Source of the DNA: Rhizophagus irregularis
Taxonomy: Eukaryota; Glomeromycota; Glomeromycetes; Glomerales; Glomeraceae
Direction of reading: 5' to 3'
Assembly (NCBI RefSeq): GCF_026210795.1
Contig: NC_089437.1
Location: forward strand, 5,084,001-5,148,000
Length of the DNA stretch: 64,000 nt
In this document: one piece after another, positions 47,443-59,165 of the stretch
How positions within the stretch are numbered: position 1 is the stretch's first letter
How the letters are laid out: each line of letters begins with the position of its first letter
The notes under the pieces: generated by a model
What the model saw: the letters and a program-made list of their open reading frames with translations, nothing else
What the model was told of the DNA's origin: nothing
Databases searched by the model: none
Position numbers and translations under genes: made by a program

Positions 47443-47804
47443 TTGAAGTAATTACCTTTATTAAATCCAATTTTAAATATGATCAATACATTGTGAAGTT
47501 AAACTAAACATAATATACAAGTAGATTAACAATATTCAATTAATAAAGTTAATAAACAGTAAAAGAAAAATTCAAAATTAATACTATTACAAAAAATGTA
47601 AATTTCTCCATAAGTATTATATTTACACCCATAGTAATTAATATGTAGGTAGTTTTGACCTTGCTGAACAATTTTCAATTAATTTAGAAAGTCGATTTCA
47701 TTTGGCCAAAGTGGTGTAATTACGCTCTGAAGTTGTAAACGGAGAAATGAAAAATTCGGAAGTTAGTACCGTTATGAAAAATGCACTTTTCTCTATAAGT
47801 ATTA
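47443..47804. other. intergenic DNA between MULE and the TA-flanked element
   Basis: No gene. Two related short stretches near 47590 and 47770 (AAAAATG...TTTCTC(C/T)ATAAGTATTA) form a local direct repeat of about 180 bp. Confidence 0.5.
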
Positions 47805-47964
47805 CAGTCAACTCTCTTTATAGTCACACATTTGGGACAGTCCATATTTGGTGATTATAAAGAGATGTGACTATATAAAAAATTTCTTATATTTGTATAT
47901 CATAATTCCGGCCAAAAATTAATATAATTTTAGCTAGAATTATACTTAAAACTTTATTGTATCG

Positions 47965-48350
47965 TAACTTCGCCAATATTAATCGTAGAGAGATGATCTT
48001 ACTGCCATTCGATTCGTCTTGATGAGATAGTTCTAATGGTATAAAATACGTCGAAATCCAATTACTAAATTAATTTTCAAAATTAAAAAAATATTAATGG
48101 TTTTTGTGTAATAACTCTGCCAATATTGATCCTAGAAAGACGATCTTACTACCATTCGATTCGTCTTGATGAGACGAATCTAATGGTATAAGAAACATCG
48201 AAATCCAATCACTAGATCAATTTCCAAAATTAAAAAATATTAAATGGTTTTTAAGTAATAACTCCGTCAATATTGATTACAGAGAGATAAGCTTACCACC
48301 ATTCGATTCGTCTCGATGAGGCGATTCCAACGAGCTATAAATCATCTTTT
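47965..48350. repeat. three-copy tandem repeat of about 133 bp
   Basis: Units share CCAATATTGATC, ATCTTACTACCATTCGATTC and GTCTTGATGAGACGA, and end with AAAATATTAATGGTTTTT. The same motif ACCACCATTCAATTCGTCTT resumes at 59181, immediately after the retroelement array, showing where the array was inserted. Confidence 0.85.
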
Positions 48351-48469
48351 TACAATCACTAGGTACTGAGAAATCTAGCAAAATGTAAAATGGCGCAGTA
48401 AACATAAATCAAGAAATATTATAATGCCAATGTTTAACATTTTGTTGAATAACTCGTCAGCCAGTGATC

Positions 48470-48485
48470 GGAAAAGGATAAAACT
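48470..48485. repeat. 16-bp target-site duplication, copy 1 (left edge of array)
   Basis: GGAAAAGGATAAAACT. Left of it is host-repeat sequence (CAGCCAGTGATC). Further copies lie at 56343-56358, 57260-57275, 57593-57608, 58080-58095 and 59166-59180. Confidence 0.92.
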
Positions 48486-48626
48486 AAAAAAAAAAAGCAA
48501 AAAAAACTCTCTCCCGTTCTGCTCACTTGACAATATTTACGAAAAAATAAAAAATTTTTTCGGAGTTTTTTATTACTTTTTCTTTATAATTTCTTTATTT
48601 TAGATAACTACTACGACACTTTACAA

Positions 48627-50647
48627 ATGGGTAAAGATAACAAAAAGAAAAATAACCAGTCTAACAAAGATACTACATCTAAACGTCCTGCCTCTAGCTC
48701 TCCAACTGGCAACGTTTCTGGTCAGGGTTCCTCTATGTCTGGCCCTTCGAACACTCCACCTTCGACCACCTCTACTAATAAACGTACCAGAAATGTCGAA
48801 CGATCTGTCATGGATGTTGATAAACCTCTCACGCCTCCTGGCCCTGTTGAGACAACTTCCACTGAGATACCTTCTCAACCCGATACCTCCTCTCTCGACG
48901 CTTCGCAACACGCCCCTGCTAACAACAACGATAAAGGCAAAAGCCCTGAAATTACTCCCGCAGTCTCCTTCCCTGAACGTGCTGCCTCTCCGGACGCGTC
49001 CCAAGCTGCAGTACAATCTCAACCTACACTTTTCTACGCCTCAGCCGCTCCTAATGACGTCGATGGCTTTTGGAATCACTTCGCTTCGAACCGCGACGCG
49101 TGCGACGCGGTTGATCGACAACTTTCCTTGTTCTCCTCTTATGGTAGTCGTGCCACGTGTAGTGGATCCAACGATTTGAAGAGGATCATCGTCCACTTCC
49201 GAAAAAAGGATGATCTTGACACAGCCACAGCTTCCCCTATGGATTCTTTGTTTGACTTGCATTTCAATGCATATGACCCCCAGGCTATTAAAGCAGATGA
49301 ACACGCGCGTACCCTGGTGGTTACCGACATCCCCCTTTTTATAACTGACGCTCTTTTGCGTGGTACCTTTTCCCGTTACGGCAATATTGTTCGCTGCCAT
49401 ACCCGTTTATCTAAACTTTATCGTACTGCATACATTACCTTTGAATCTACTGGTGCTTTACAGAACCTCGACTCTACCTGGGGCGTCCTTTGTGGAGGAC
49501 ATTGTTTGCGAATTTGCCCCGCTTCATCTGCCATGACCCAACGTGCTGAAAGACGCGCTTATGTTGCTTTACTTGCCGGTCTTCCACGTGGTACTATAGC
49601 GGCCGATCTTGCTGAAATTGCCGATGAAATTTCCGCTAAATCTATCAATGTTCCCTTCTCTATGAATTCCTACAATCCCAAACCTTACGCCTATTGCCAT
49701 TTTGCCTCCGAAACGGCTATGGAAAATGCTAAATCTATTTCATGCGCCCCCTCAAGAAAGTTGGCCTTACCTGGCATTCTCCGGATGAAGTCACTTCTCT
49801 TTGTCATCGATGTGGTCGCCCTAATTGTAACCCCGATCGATGTGGTTCTTCATCTAGACCTAATCGCCCTCCTCGCCCTTGGCAATCTAATGATAAATTA
49901 CGTGCTTTATATAACAAGCATCTACCTCCTTCTCATCCTGCTAAACGACATAACCGTTTTGCCCGCCCTGATAACAATAATGATGGACAAAGCCGTACCA
50001 ATGCTTCTCGCCATCGTTCTAAATCCAGAACTAATAACCGACAACAATCTCGTTCTCGTTCTCAACGCCGACCATGGAATCGCGATAATCTCAATAATAA
50101 TAATAATGATCAACGTCGTCGCATTCCTGATGAAAAGGAACTTGATTACTATATTGATGGCATGGATGTTACGTACCCTGCTCCTCCTACTATACTTACT
50201 GATTGGAAATCTATCGGTGCTGCTCTTGAAAAAGTAGTTGAAGAATTAGCCCTTCTTACCACACAATTTGCTACCATGAACAGCCGCATCACTAATTTGG
50301 AATCTGCTATGGCTGCTCGTGCTCCTATTCCTGGCCCTTTTGTTACTAAACCTCCTTCCTACATCCCTTCCTCTATGCAAGGATGGGATGATACAGTGAA
50401 TCGAAATGATAATAATATCCTCGTTGATGTTAATTCTCCCCCTTTGCAATCAACAAGTGGTTTTTCCCCGATTCCTCATTTTGCTCCCATTCCACCTTCC
50501 AACGTCGCTCCTTCCTCCCCTATTGATATGGAACAGCGTCTCTCCTCTCTTTCCGATACTGTTGCCTCTTTGGCTGGCTCGATTAAAGAAGGAATCCAAC
50601 AAAACAACCTCATCTTAGCTCGGCAACAAAGCCAAGCTAATCAATAA
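48627..50647 (+). pseudogene. LINE ORF1: RRM-like domain, CCHC knuckle, Arg/Ser-rich tail (one frameshift)
   Basis: From the ATG at 48627 the protein begins basic and Ser/Pro-rich, then has an RNA-recognition-like domain (TLVVTDIPLFITDALLRGTF, then RTAYITFES) and a second, more diverged copy (AYVALLAGLPRGTIAADLAE, then PYAYCHFAS). Near 49745-49760 the frame moves by one base. In the new frame the protein continues with VTSLCHRCGRPNC and a basic SRSQRRPWNRD segment. It ends with a coiled-coil-like region at 50647. Such ORF1 proteins coat LINE RNA. The single frameshift makes this copy probably non-functional, unless it is a base-call error. Confidence 0.85.
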
Positions 50648-50696
50648 TTGTTCTCTTTTTCCCCCTTCTTTATTACCGATTTATCAGTGTGTAATA

Positions 50697-53600
50697 ATGA
50701 TGGACAACAATAAACATGATTTTTCCCCTCACCCCTCTCCCCTTATTAAATTTGGTCAATTAAATGTTAATGGTTTATGTTCCCCAGTTCGACAACAACA
50801 TTTGCTTAATTTTTTTCTCCACTCCTCTTTTGGTGCTTTATCTATTAATGATACGCGTCTTTCCCCTTCAAATGCTAAATTTATTTTCAAAAATGAACAC
50901 TCCCAACATCACTTTAAGTCCTATTGGGCTTGTTCATCTTCTTCTTCTCGCCCTCATGATGGTGTTGGCATTTTGTTACGTAATCCCCTTCATAAACATG
51001 TTCAAACAATTGATCCTTGGAACGGTCGACTTCTTAAATTAGACTTGTTCTTTCATCAAACTAAAATTTCTATTATTTCTATATATTATCCCCCTTCTGG
51101 TTCTGTTCATCAATCTATTTGCAATGATCTTATTGCCAAACTTCTTTCTTGGCTCGATTATGCCCGAGCTAATAATTATTTTGTAGTTATTCTTGGCGAC
51201 TTCAATGTTGATGCAATCGCTCATTCTAATTATTCACCTAATCATTTTAAGCTTCTTCGCTTGCTTTCTTCTCGGTTTTTTACCGATCATCAAGCTCATT
51301 CCTCTACAAATGGTCCCTGATCCCACTTTCTTTCCGTGATAATGGATCTTCTAGACTGGATTATATTTGGTCTTCACCTGGTTTTCCTGCCCCTGGTCTT
51401 TTTTCGCAAGTGGTTACTTGCCCGGATCTTCTTGATCGTCCTTTTACAGATCACAAAGTTCTTTCAACTGTTTTTGATTTCAGTTCTTGCCTGGCTATTT
51501 TGGCTAAATCTCGTCTTAAACAAAAACAAGAATTGCGTACTATTTTCTCTTACGCTTCCACTTCAGTTGAACAATGGAATAATTTTACCTCTGAAGTAGA
51601 TGATTCTCTTGGAGTTTATTTAGATAGACAATATCGCCCTAATTTTGATTTCTCCTCTCTTTCTTCGATCGTATGTGGCATGCATTGAAAGCTGCCATAC
51701 TTAGTGCTGCTATTGAAACTTTACCCTTTCAAAAAGTCTCCAACACACACCGACATTCGTACTCTCCTGAATTAACTAAACTTATTGCTATTAACAAGTT
51801 TTTAGATCGATTTTTATATCGCCTTACTACTCGTCGTTCTAATCGGCCTACTCAGATTGCGCAAATGACTGCCGCTTTGCCCTCCCATCTTGAAAATCTT
51901 GCATCCTTACTTCCTGATTACTCAGTTCCTACTTATTCTACAACCCCTGCATCTGTATTTAAATCGTTTTTACGATCACAGAAGACTTTAGTTTCTGCCT
52001 TTTTATCTACTAAATTCGCCCAACATCTTACGGACTCAGTGGAATATTATACTGCACTACGTGACGAACACTTTTCGAACTCGCTCGGCACCTTTATCGA
52101 TTCTGCCTTATCAGTAGAAAAACGTTCAATTGTTCTTGACCGTGTTCTGGTCGTTTTGGACTCAACTCCTACTTTATTAACGGATCCTTCGGATATTAAA
52201 CATGCGGCTGTTTCTCATTTTCAATCAATTGTTTCTCCTCCGTTGGTCCACTATTCTTCCATCACTTCATTTCCCGCCCGATGGCAACAAGCTTACACTC
52301 CTTTTACAAATGTGTCTGCTTCATTATATGATCCTGTTTTGGCGCCTATTTCCCTACAAGAATGGTCTGCTGTGATTTCCTCCATGCCAAATAACAAAGC
52401 TTCCGGCCCTTCAAAAATTTCTTATGAGATGATTAAACATCTGTCCGGTGAAGCCTTGGATTTCTCTCTTTTACTGGCCAATACCTGCCTTTCTCGCGGT
52501 GATATTCCTGCTGACTGGCGTGAAGCTGTGGTTTATCCTATTCCTAAACCTCACGAATTTGATGCTCAACTCAAGAACACTCGACCTATTACTCTTCTGG
52601 AAACAGTTCGAAAATGTGTAGTTAAGGTCGTCACGAATCGTCTTTCCAACATCCTTGCTGATAATAAAATTCTTCAAGGTGGAAATTTTGCTGGTTTACC
52701 TGGTGGCTCTACTGATGTCCCTATCAAAATGCTGGATGCGATTATTCATCAACATAAACATGACTCTACTGATGATCAGGGAACTATGGATCGTTTCTCA
52801 AGATATCTCTAAAGCTTTTGATTCTATGGATTTAAATATGCTTAAATTAGCCTTAAATAGGTTACATATCCCTGCACTTTTAGTGCGATTTATTTTAAAT
52901 CTTTTTACACGACGAAATAATAAGATAATTACTTGTCATGGCGATACAGCTGCTTATAGAGTACGTGTTGGTATCGATCAAGGAGAAATCATTTCCCCTC
53001 TTCTTTGGGTTATTTATTTGGATCCTTTACTTACTGTTTTGAATCAAGAAGCACGAGATCCTTTTATTTTAAAATCTTCAGCTCTTTTAAATTACTCCCC
53101 ACTTGAATTTGAACAACATTCTTTACCAATTTCACATTTAACGTTTATGGATGATTCTACACTTATTGCTTCCTCAAAATCTGGAATAGAAGACCGTCTT
53201 TCTATTACTGCTGAATTTTATACTTTGAATAATGTTCAAGCCAATTCAGCAAAATATGTTCTTCTTTCATCCTCTTCGCCTTCTTCGGAGATTACTTTTG
53301 AACTTTCACCTTCCCTTTTAATTTCCGATATATCTCTTTCCCTTTTTTCTTTACCTCTTAAAATTTCATTTCGTTTTTTAGGAGTTTGGTTTTCTTTGTC
53401 CGCCTCTTCTGATTTTGTTCTGAAACAAGCGCGCTCCATGGTTAAAGATATGGCTGCTCTCTTGGGACCGAAGAAATTATTAGCACAACATGTGGCCTAT
53501 CTCTATAATGCTGTCCTTCTTCCGCGATTGGAATTTCGTCTTCAAACTACCCTTTTCTCTGAAAGTACTATTCAATCAATAGTCAAGCCTATGTTTTCAG

Positions 53601-56089
53601 TACTTCGAAGAAAAGCTGGTCTTGCTGCGACTACCCCGTTGGCCTTATTATTTCTCAAACTTCCATTTTCGCTTCAGAATGCTTTTTATCGATTCCTTTC
53701 TTCCCATATCGCATCTTGGCAAAAAATTTTCACTCATCCTGATTTTACAGATTTTGCCCTTTATGCTATTTCTTATCTTCAAGGATACTTGGGTGCTGAA
53801 AGTTGCCCGACTACTATTAACCTAGAACCATGGTCGCATATTGTTTCTTTACGAACGCATACCTTGTTTAATTCGCTTTTGTTTTCTTCGCGTTTGAACA
53901 TCACGTGGTCTTTCTCCTTAGGCCCCACCAGGCGTGATCTACAACCTGCTTTACCACTCCGATCTATTTTACCACATTCCATTTTTCAAACAAGTTGGAA
54001 ACTTTGGAAAAACTTGAATATATTTGTGCTTGCTCAATTGGTTTCTCCTTGTGGACGTTATCTTATGAATTGGCCTGACCTTCGTTATCTCGGCATCGTT
54101 GGTCGTAAAGGACGGATTCCTAATTGGTTTACTTTTATTAATAATAATTTTCTTTCTTCTTCCTCTTCTACTTTACTTTTATCTTCATATTTTATTAATT
54201 CTTCTTTTACTTTAGCTTCTCCTTGTTTATTAGATCATACTGTTAAAGATTATTCTTTTTATCCTCAATGGGCTATTAATTTTGACTCTCTACTCAAACT
54301 TTATCTGTTTGGTCGCGTGCGTATCACTTATAAGAAACAAAACTCGGCTATTATGTCTCATTGGCTTCCTGTTTCTACTGTGGCTGATGAACGATCCTAT
54401 AACCCTTGTCCTGGTTGTGCGGTTAACATTCCTGCCTTATCCAAGAAATCTGCCATTAAACAGCGCTGTAACAGCGAAAAGTGTTTTTTCAATGTTACCC
54501 TATCAGAAACTGTGGGCTACCCTACCAGAAATGCCAAAGTTTTCGCGGCTTATCTTCCCATTACTCTATCTACTTCATGGAGTTATGCGACTTCCTTGGC
54601 TCTTGTTCATTTTTCAAACGCTTCTCCGGCTCTTTCTCCTCTCTTTAAGGATAGAATCGATAGAATTGAAGATACTATTTTACCACTTTCGGTGCAATCT
54701 TTGTACACAGATGGTTCGTTCCATCCTGCCAATGATTCTTCGCCTTCTTCCATGACTTCTGCTTGGATTGCTCTTGATGATGATGGACTTGTTTTGGAAT
54801 CTTCTTCCATGCATCTCCCTTCTTACTTTCCTTCCGCTTTGCGCTCTGAAATTTCTGCTGTTCTATTAGGATTGAATGCTCTTTTCCGTGATTCGTCAAT
54901 CTCTATTTATACTGATTGTAGTCAGTTAATTTCACTATGGACACGGTTTGTTGATGCTCCTTTCTCACCGAAGTTGCTCCGAGAACCTAATCATCTTCTT
55001 TGGCTTTCTATTCGACAACTTATCATGGATCGTAATCTTAATGTCGAATTGATTAAAGTCCCTGCTCATGGCGATGATATCTACAATATACAAGCGGATT
55101 CTTTGGCAAAAGATGCTCATTCGTCTTTAAAACCCACTACTCTACTTTCAACATTTTGTTATGCTCCATGCGTGTTGACTTTTAACTCCTTGCCAATTGA
55201 CGTGAATATTCGACATTTTCTCCGCTCTATTGCTGATGCTCGTGCTCTTTTATCTTTCTGTTCACGCTTGCGCGTTTTACTGCTCTTGGTGCTCCTTCAC
55301 TTTTTGATTGGGCTGGTATATATTTTTGCCTTTCACAAATTAAAGGTTTTGCTTCACATAGGAATGGTCGTCCTGAATTTTGGATCTTCCGCATTAAACT
55401 TCTTTTGGATATGTTGCCTACCTTAACTACTCTTCAACAACGTAAACCTTACTTATATTCTCCTGACTGGCTCTGTCCGCAGTGTAATTCTGCTCCTGAA
55501 GATTTGAATCATCTTTGGACTTGTCCTTATATTTTACCAGAATTAAATCCTTGTTTAACGCACCGGTCTGAAGTCATTAAATTTAGAGATTCTTGTTTAT
55601 CTTCTTTCCTTTCCTTGAAATCTTTGGATAATTCCTTTCCTACCAAATTTTTTGCTTTGGATTGCTGGAACTATGAAGTTCCTTCTTCATCTTGTCTTTG
55701 GCTTACTCGAGGATTGTTGCCTGCGCATTTAACGGCATTTTTTAATCAATACTTTCCTCTCTCTCGTTATATACAAGACTATTTCTCCCCTTCTTAATGA
55801 CTTCCAAGTCGAATTATATGGTGAAATTTGGCTGTGTCGGAATGTTCTTTTCCATGCTTGGGAGGAGTCGCAGGGTATCTCGGCTGCTTCCAAATTACGT
55901 GGCCCATCTACAAATTCTTTCCCTAATACTACTTCTCCACAACAACACAACTCTTCTTTGGCGTCAGTTTCTCAGGATTCCTGGATTTCTTGGATATCCT
56001 CTTCTATAATTCGGGGTGGATCTTGGATCTCGCACTTGGATTTTCTGCGCCGCTTAACAGTTCAACCTCTTAGGATCTCTTTCTGGTAA
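50697..56089 (+). pseudogene. LINE ORF2: AP endonuclease, reverse transcriptase, RNase H, CCHC (six frame changes)
   Basis: ORF2 starts 50 nt after ORF1. Endonuclease: KFGQLNVNGL, VVILGDFNVD, then SRLDYIWSSPG and TDHKVL near 51340-51470. Reverse transcriptase: AVVYPIPKP, NTRPITLLE, SQDISKAFDSM, GIDQGEIISPLLW and the catalytic FMDD near 53146. RNase H: YTDGSFH near 54700, LRSEISAVLLG, YTDCSQ and QADSLAKDA near 55100. Zinc knuckle: CPQCNSAPEDLNHLWTC near 55478-55530. The protein continues in a third frame to a TAA at 56087-56089. Frame changes lie near 51312, 51670, 52790, 55265 and 55790, and possibly one more between domains; no catalytic residue is lost. The copy is young but broken, or carries indel base-call errors. 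Confidence 0.88.
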
Positions 56090-56342
56090 CGGACTGGATT
56101 TTTGGATGTTGGATAGTTGACTCACACTGGCCTTCGGGTAAAGTTGGGGTATGCGATTCTGTAATAGTTCAGTTTTTCTTTGCTTTAATTTTATTTTAGT
56201 TTAGATTTCTTTACTTGTATGAGTCGTGAAGCTACTCTTTTTATTTTTTATTAGTTTATTTTCTTATTTTTGTAATATTGTTCGATTATTTTTCGAAGTT
56301 CAAAATATAAATAAAAGATAACGTCATAAGACTGTTTGCAAC

Positions 56343-56358
56343 GGAAAAGGATAAAACT
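56343..56358. repeat. 16-bp target-site duplication, copy 2
   Basis: GGAAAAGGATAAAACT between the LINE 3' end (ACTGTTTGCAAC) and SINE copy b. Confidence 0.92.
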
Positions 56359-57259
56359 CCTTCCCATGACCACGGAAATAAAAAGAATTTTACTGCGGAC
56401 GCTACAACCAATAGCGTGAAGGTACAGGGATTAGTGTAGTTGGACTGCATCATGGTGAATTAGTGTGTACAGTTAGGCCGCACATTTCAACTAAGGGTCA
56501 TGGTGTCCTTCTAACGTTCCCTATGAGGCCATTGGCATGTGCGCAGTCCTGTCCTTAAGGTCACTACTATACCTTGGGGGGACTTCCTGTCCGGGTGGTC
56601 ACTCTACGATACCGCTTGGGGTCAGTAATGGCTAGATGGTCGTCCTAGATGGTAAAGCTGAGGGTGCAATGTCTTAGTGGTAGTTAGCATCCTTCGGTTA
56701 GGTCTTCGCCAAGCCAAGGTGTTCGTGCGCGATGAACGGTAGCGTAGGCATGGGGTTCGATTCCCTACTCCTTGGGTCCTGGATGATCCTGGTGGTTGAT
56801 ACCCACCATAAGGGGTGATCCTGGACAGATGCCTGCTACTTCCTGTCCAAGTGGTCACTACAAAGTATACCACTTGGGGTAAACAACTGTACTATTGGTG
56901 CTAGGTAATCGCGGGCTGTAGTGGCGCTTTGGTGAGGCTTAGTACCTAAAATGGTGGTATGGAAGGATACTTAGATGGTTGATGTTACCTGTCGAAAGTC
57001 CTCCGTGAAAGTAGATGCTCTCTAAAGGTCGTTAAATAAATTGAGTATCAGTATCGTGCAATGGGTATAGGATGAGTAGGCGGCGTGTACGCTTCAGATC
57101 AGCTAAATGGCCCGATGGGGGATGTCTTCTATAGTGGTGCTGTTACCTGAGGAATTAAGTCTTTCGGTTTAATGGTTGCCCATTGAAGATGATAGGACGC
57201 AGACCCGAAATTAGTCTCATAAGAGGCAATGGGTGGTCATGGCCGTAAAGGCATTGCGA
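56359..57259 (+). mobile_element. tRNA-derived SINE-like element, copy b (5'-truncated)
   Basis: About 900 bp, noncoding. Homology with copy e (58096-59165) starts at ATGACCACGGAAATAAAAAG, so the first tRNA-like head is missing. It keeps an internal tRNA-like module with TTAGTGGTAGTTAGCA (56674-56689, A-box-like) and the perfect B box GGTTCGATTCC (56754-56764). The motif CTTCCTGTCC...GGTCACT...CACTTGGGG occurs twice (near 56583 and 56840). The 3' end is GGCATTGCGA. Minus-strand frames through it are not genes. Confidence 0.8.
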
Positions 57260-57275
57260 GGAAAAGGATAAAACT
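57260..57275. repeat. 16-bp target-site duplication, copy 3
   Basis: GGAAAAGGATAAAACT between SINE copies b and c. Confidence 0.92.
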
Positions 57276-57592
57276 CTAAAATGGTGGTATGGAAGGGTGC
57301 TTAGATGGTTGATGTTACCTGTCGAAAGTCCTCCATGAAAGTAGGTGCTCTCTAAAGGTCGTAAAATAAATTGAGTACCAGTATCATGCAATGGATTAAG
57401 GATGAGTAGGCGGCGTGTATGCACAGCTCGATCGGCCTAAAATGGGCTCGATGGGGGATGTCTTACACATGGTGCTGTTACCTGAAAAATTAAGTACTCG
57501 GTTTAATGGTTGCCTATTGAAGATGATAGGACGCAGGACGAGATTAGAATGCCATGAAATGGATGGGTGGTCTGGCCGTAAACAATAGCAAA
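57276..57592 (+). mobile_element. SINE-like element, copy c (3' third only)
   Basis: About 317 bp, matching the last third of copies b and e: begins CTAAAATGGTGGTATGGAAG and ends GGCCGTAAACAATAGCAAA. Strong 5' truncation is typical of target-primed reverse transcription. Confidence 0.85.
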
Positions 57593-57608
57593 GGAAAAGG
57601 ATAAAACT
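57593..57608. repeat. 16-bp target-site duplication, copy 4
   Basis: GGAAAAGGATAAAACT between SINE copy c and the LINE 3' fragment. Confidence 0.92.
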
Positions 57609-58079
57609 AGATCGCAGGGTATCTCAGCTGCTTAAATTATGTGGCGTCATAAATTCATTACCATATTGTTTCTTACCATACAAATAGCTCTTCTTTGGCG
57701 ACTTTCTTATGATTCCTGGATTTCTTGGATATCCTCTTCTATAATTCGGGGTGGATCAGCTGGATCTCGCACTTGGATTTTCTGCGCCGCTTAACAGTTC
57801 AACCTCTTAGGACTTTTCTTTCGGTAACGGACTGGATTTTTGGATGTTGGATAGTTGACTCACACTGGCCGCCTGGGTAAAGTTGGGATATGCGATTCTG
57901 TAATAGTCTAGTTTTTCTTTGCTTTAAATTTATTTTAGTTTAGATTTCTTTACTTGTATGAGTCGTGAAGCTACTCTTTTTATTTTTATTAGTTTATTTT
58001 CTTATTTTTGTAATATTGTTCGTTTGAATTTTCGTTGTTAAAATATAAATAAAAATAAAGTCATAAGACTGTTTGCACA
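57609..58079 (+). mobile_element. 5'-truncated fragment of the adjacent LINE
   Basis: About 471 bp, homologous to 55869-56342 (end of ORF2 and 3' UTR): TCGCAGGGTATCTC at the start, GGATATCCTCTTCTATAATT in the middle, and ATAAGACTGTTTGCACA at the end. Scattered indels separate it from the full-length copy, so it is a separate insertion of the same family. Confidence 0.9.
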
Positions 58080-58095
58080 GGAAAAGGATAAAACT
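58080..58095. repeat. 16-bp target-site duplication, copy 5
   Basis: GGAAAAGGATAAAACT between the LINE fragment and SINE copy e. Confidence 0.92.
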
Positions 58096-59165
58096 AGGGT
58101 TGGTCACCCTATCTCGGTGGTTAGTCACTGAGACCCTCATTAAGCCTGAGTATGGTGAGGTCGCAGGTTCGATTCTATGACCACGGAAATAAAAAGAATT
58201 TTACTCGACGCTACAACCAATAGCGTAAAGGTACAGGGGATTAGTGTAGTTGACTGCATCATGGTGAATTAGTGTGTACGGTTGTGGCCGCACATTTCAA
58301 CTAAGTTCGGTCAGTCCTTCTAACGTTCCCTATGAGGCCACGGCATGTGCTGCTAGCCCCTCTCGTTGGTCACTACTATACCTTGGGACTTCCTGTCGGG
58401 TGGTCACTCACGATACCACTTGGAGTCAGTAACTGACGTGTGTGCAGGGATGGTAAAGCTGAGGGTGCAACGTCTTAGTAGTAGTTAAGGACCTTCGGTC
58501 CATGCTTAGAAGGCTGCAAGGAGTTCTGCGGCGGAACAGATAGCATGGTTATGGAGCTCGATGCCCCACTCTTGGTTCCCTGGTTGGTGATTCCCTGTGG
58601 TTGATATCCACCATATGGGAATCCCCTCACGCCTGCTACTTTCTGTCCGAGTGTCACTACATAAGATACCACTGTGAAACGAACTGTACTATTCGTCTTA
58701 GTAATCGCAGCTGTAGTGCCTTGAGTGAGACGCCGCACTTAAAATGGTGGTATGGAAGGTACTCCCAGATGGTTGATGTAATTAAAGTCGAAGTCCCCCA
58801 TGAAAGTAGAACTCTCAAAGGTTCCATAAAATAAATTGATGCCGAGTATCATGCAATGACAAGGATGAAGAGGCTTGGCGGTGGCATCTAGCACCATCAG
58901 CCTAAAATGGCTCGATGATGTCTTCTACATGGTGCTGTTACGAGGAATTAAGTACTTTCGGTTTAATGGTTGCTTATCAAGAGATAAGATGGGGCACGTA
59001 CCCGAGTTAGCCCCTCATAAGAGAACGGAATGGGGTCTACGCCGAAACAACAGCAATAAAATGAGGAAACTTGGATACTTATTACTTACGAAGATGATAG
59101 GGAACACAGACTCGAGATTAATCTCCATAAGAAAGACTGGTGGTCTGGCCGTAAACACTAGCAAA
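58096..59165 (+). mobile_element. tRNA-derived SINE-like element, copy e (longest, with pol III-type head)
   Basis: About 1.07 kb. The 5' head is tRNA-like: a D-arm with TCTC...GAGA stem at 58112-58133 (A-box-like GGTGGTTAGTCAC), an anticodon-like CTCATTAAGCCTGAG hairpin and the B box GGTTCGATTC at 58166-58175. A second, more decayed tRNA-like module (TCTTAGTAGTAGTTAAGG ... GAGCTCGATGCCCC) corresponds to the intact one in copy b. The 3' third matches copy c. It ends GTAAACACTAGCAAA. It has no coding capacity and is unusually long for a SINE, so it may be a composite of two or more tRNA-derived units. Confidence 0.78.
58112..58175 (+). promoter_or_regulatory. internal RNA polymerase III promoter (A and B boxes) of the SINE
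   Basis: The A-box-like GGTGGTTAGTCAC (58116-58128) and B box GGTTCGATTC (58166-58175) are about 45 bp apart, the spacing found in tRNA genes. Activity is not shown. Confidence 0.6.

Larger units (their letters stand above)
48486..56342 (+). mobile_element. full-length LINE with ORF1 (RRM, CCHC) and ORF2 (EN-RT-RNase H)
   Basis: About 7.86 kb between 16-bp duplications. A 5' UTR of about 140 nt precedes ORF1. ORF2 ends at 56089, followed by a 3' UTR of about 250 nt that ends ATAAGACTGTTTGCA without a long poly(A). The base composition is richer in C and T than the flanks. A 471-bp 3' fragment of the same LINE lies at 57609-58079. Domain organisation suits the I/Tad1 group; exact clade placement needs a phylogeny. 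Confidence 0.92.

Noticed and set aside
49742-49765. Programmed -1 frameshift in LINE ORF1
   Set aside because: No clear slippery heptamer, and ORF2 of the same copy has several further frame changes, so random indels or base-call errors explain it better.
53236-53439. Antisense frames within LINE ORF2
   Set aside because: K/E-rich frames opposite an S/F/L-rich coding strand are a composition effect.
58096-58190. Functional tRNA gene
   Set aside because: D-arm and B box are present but the acceptor stem does not close and the sequence continues into the repeat element.
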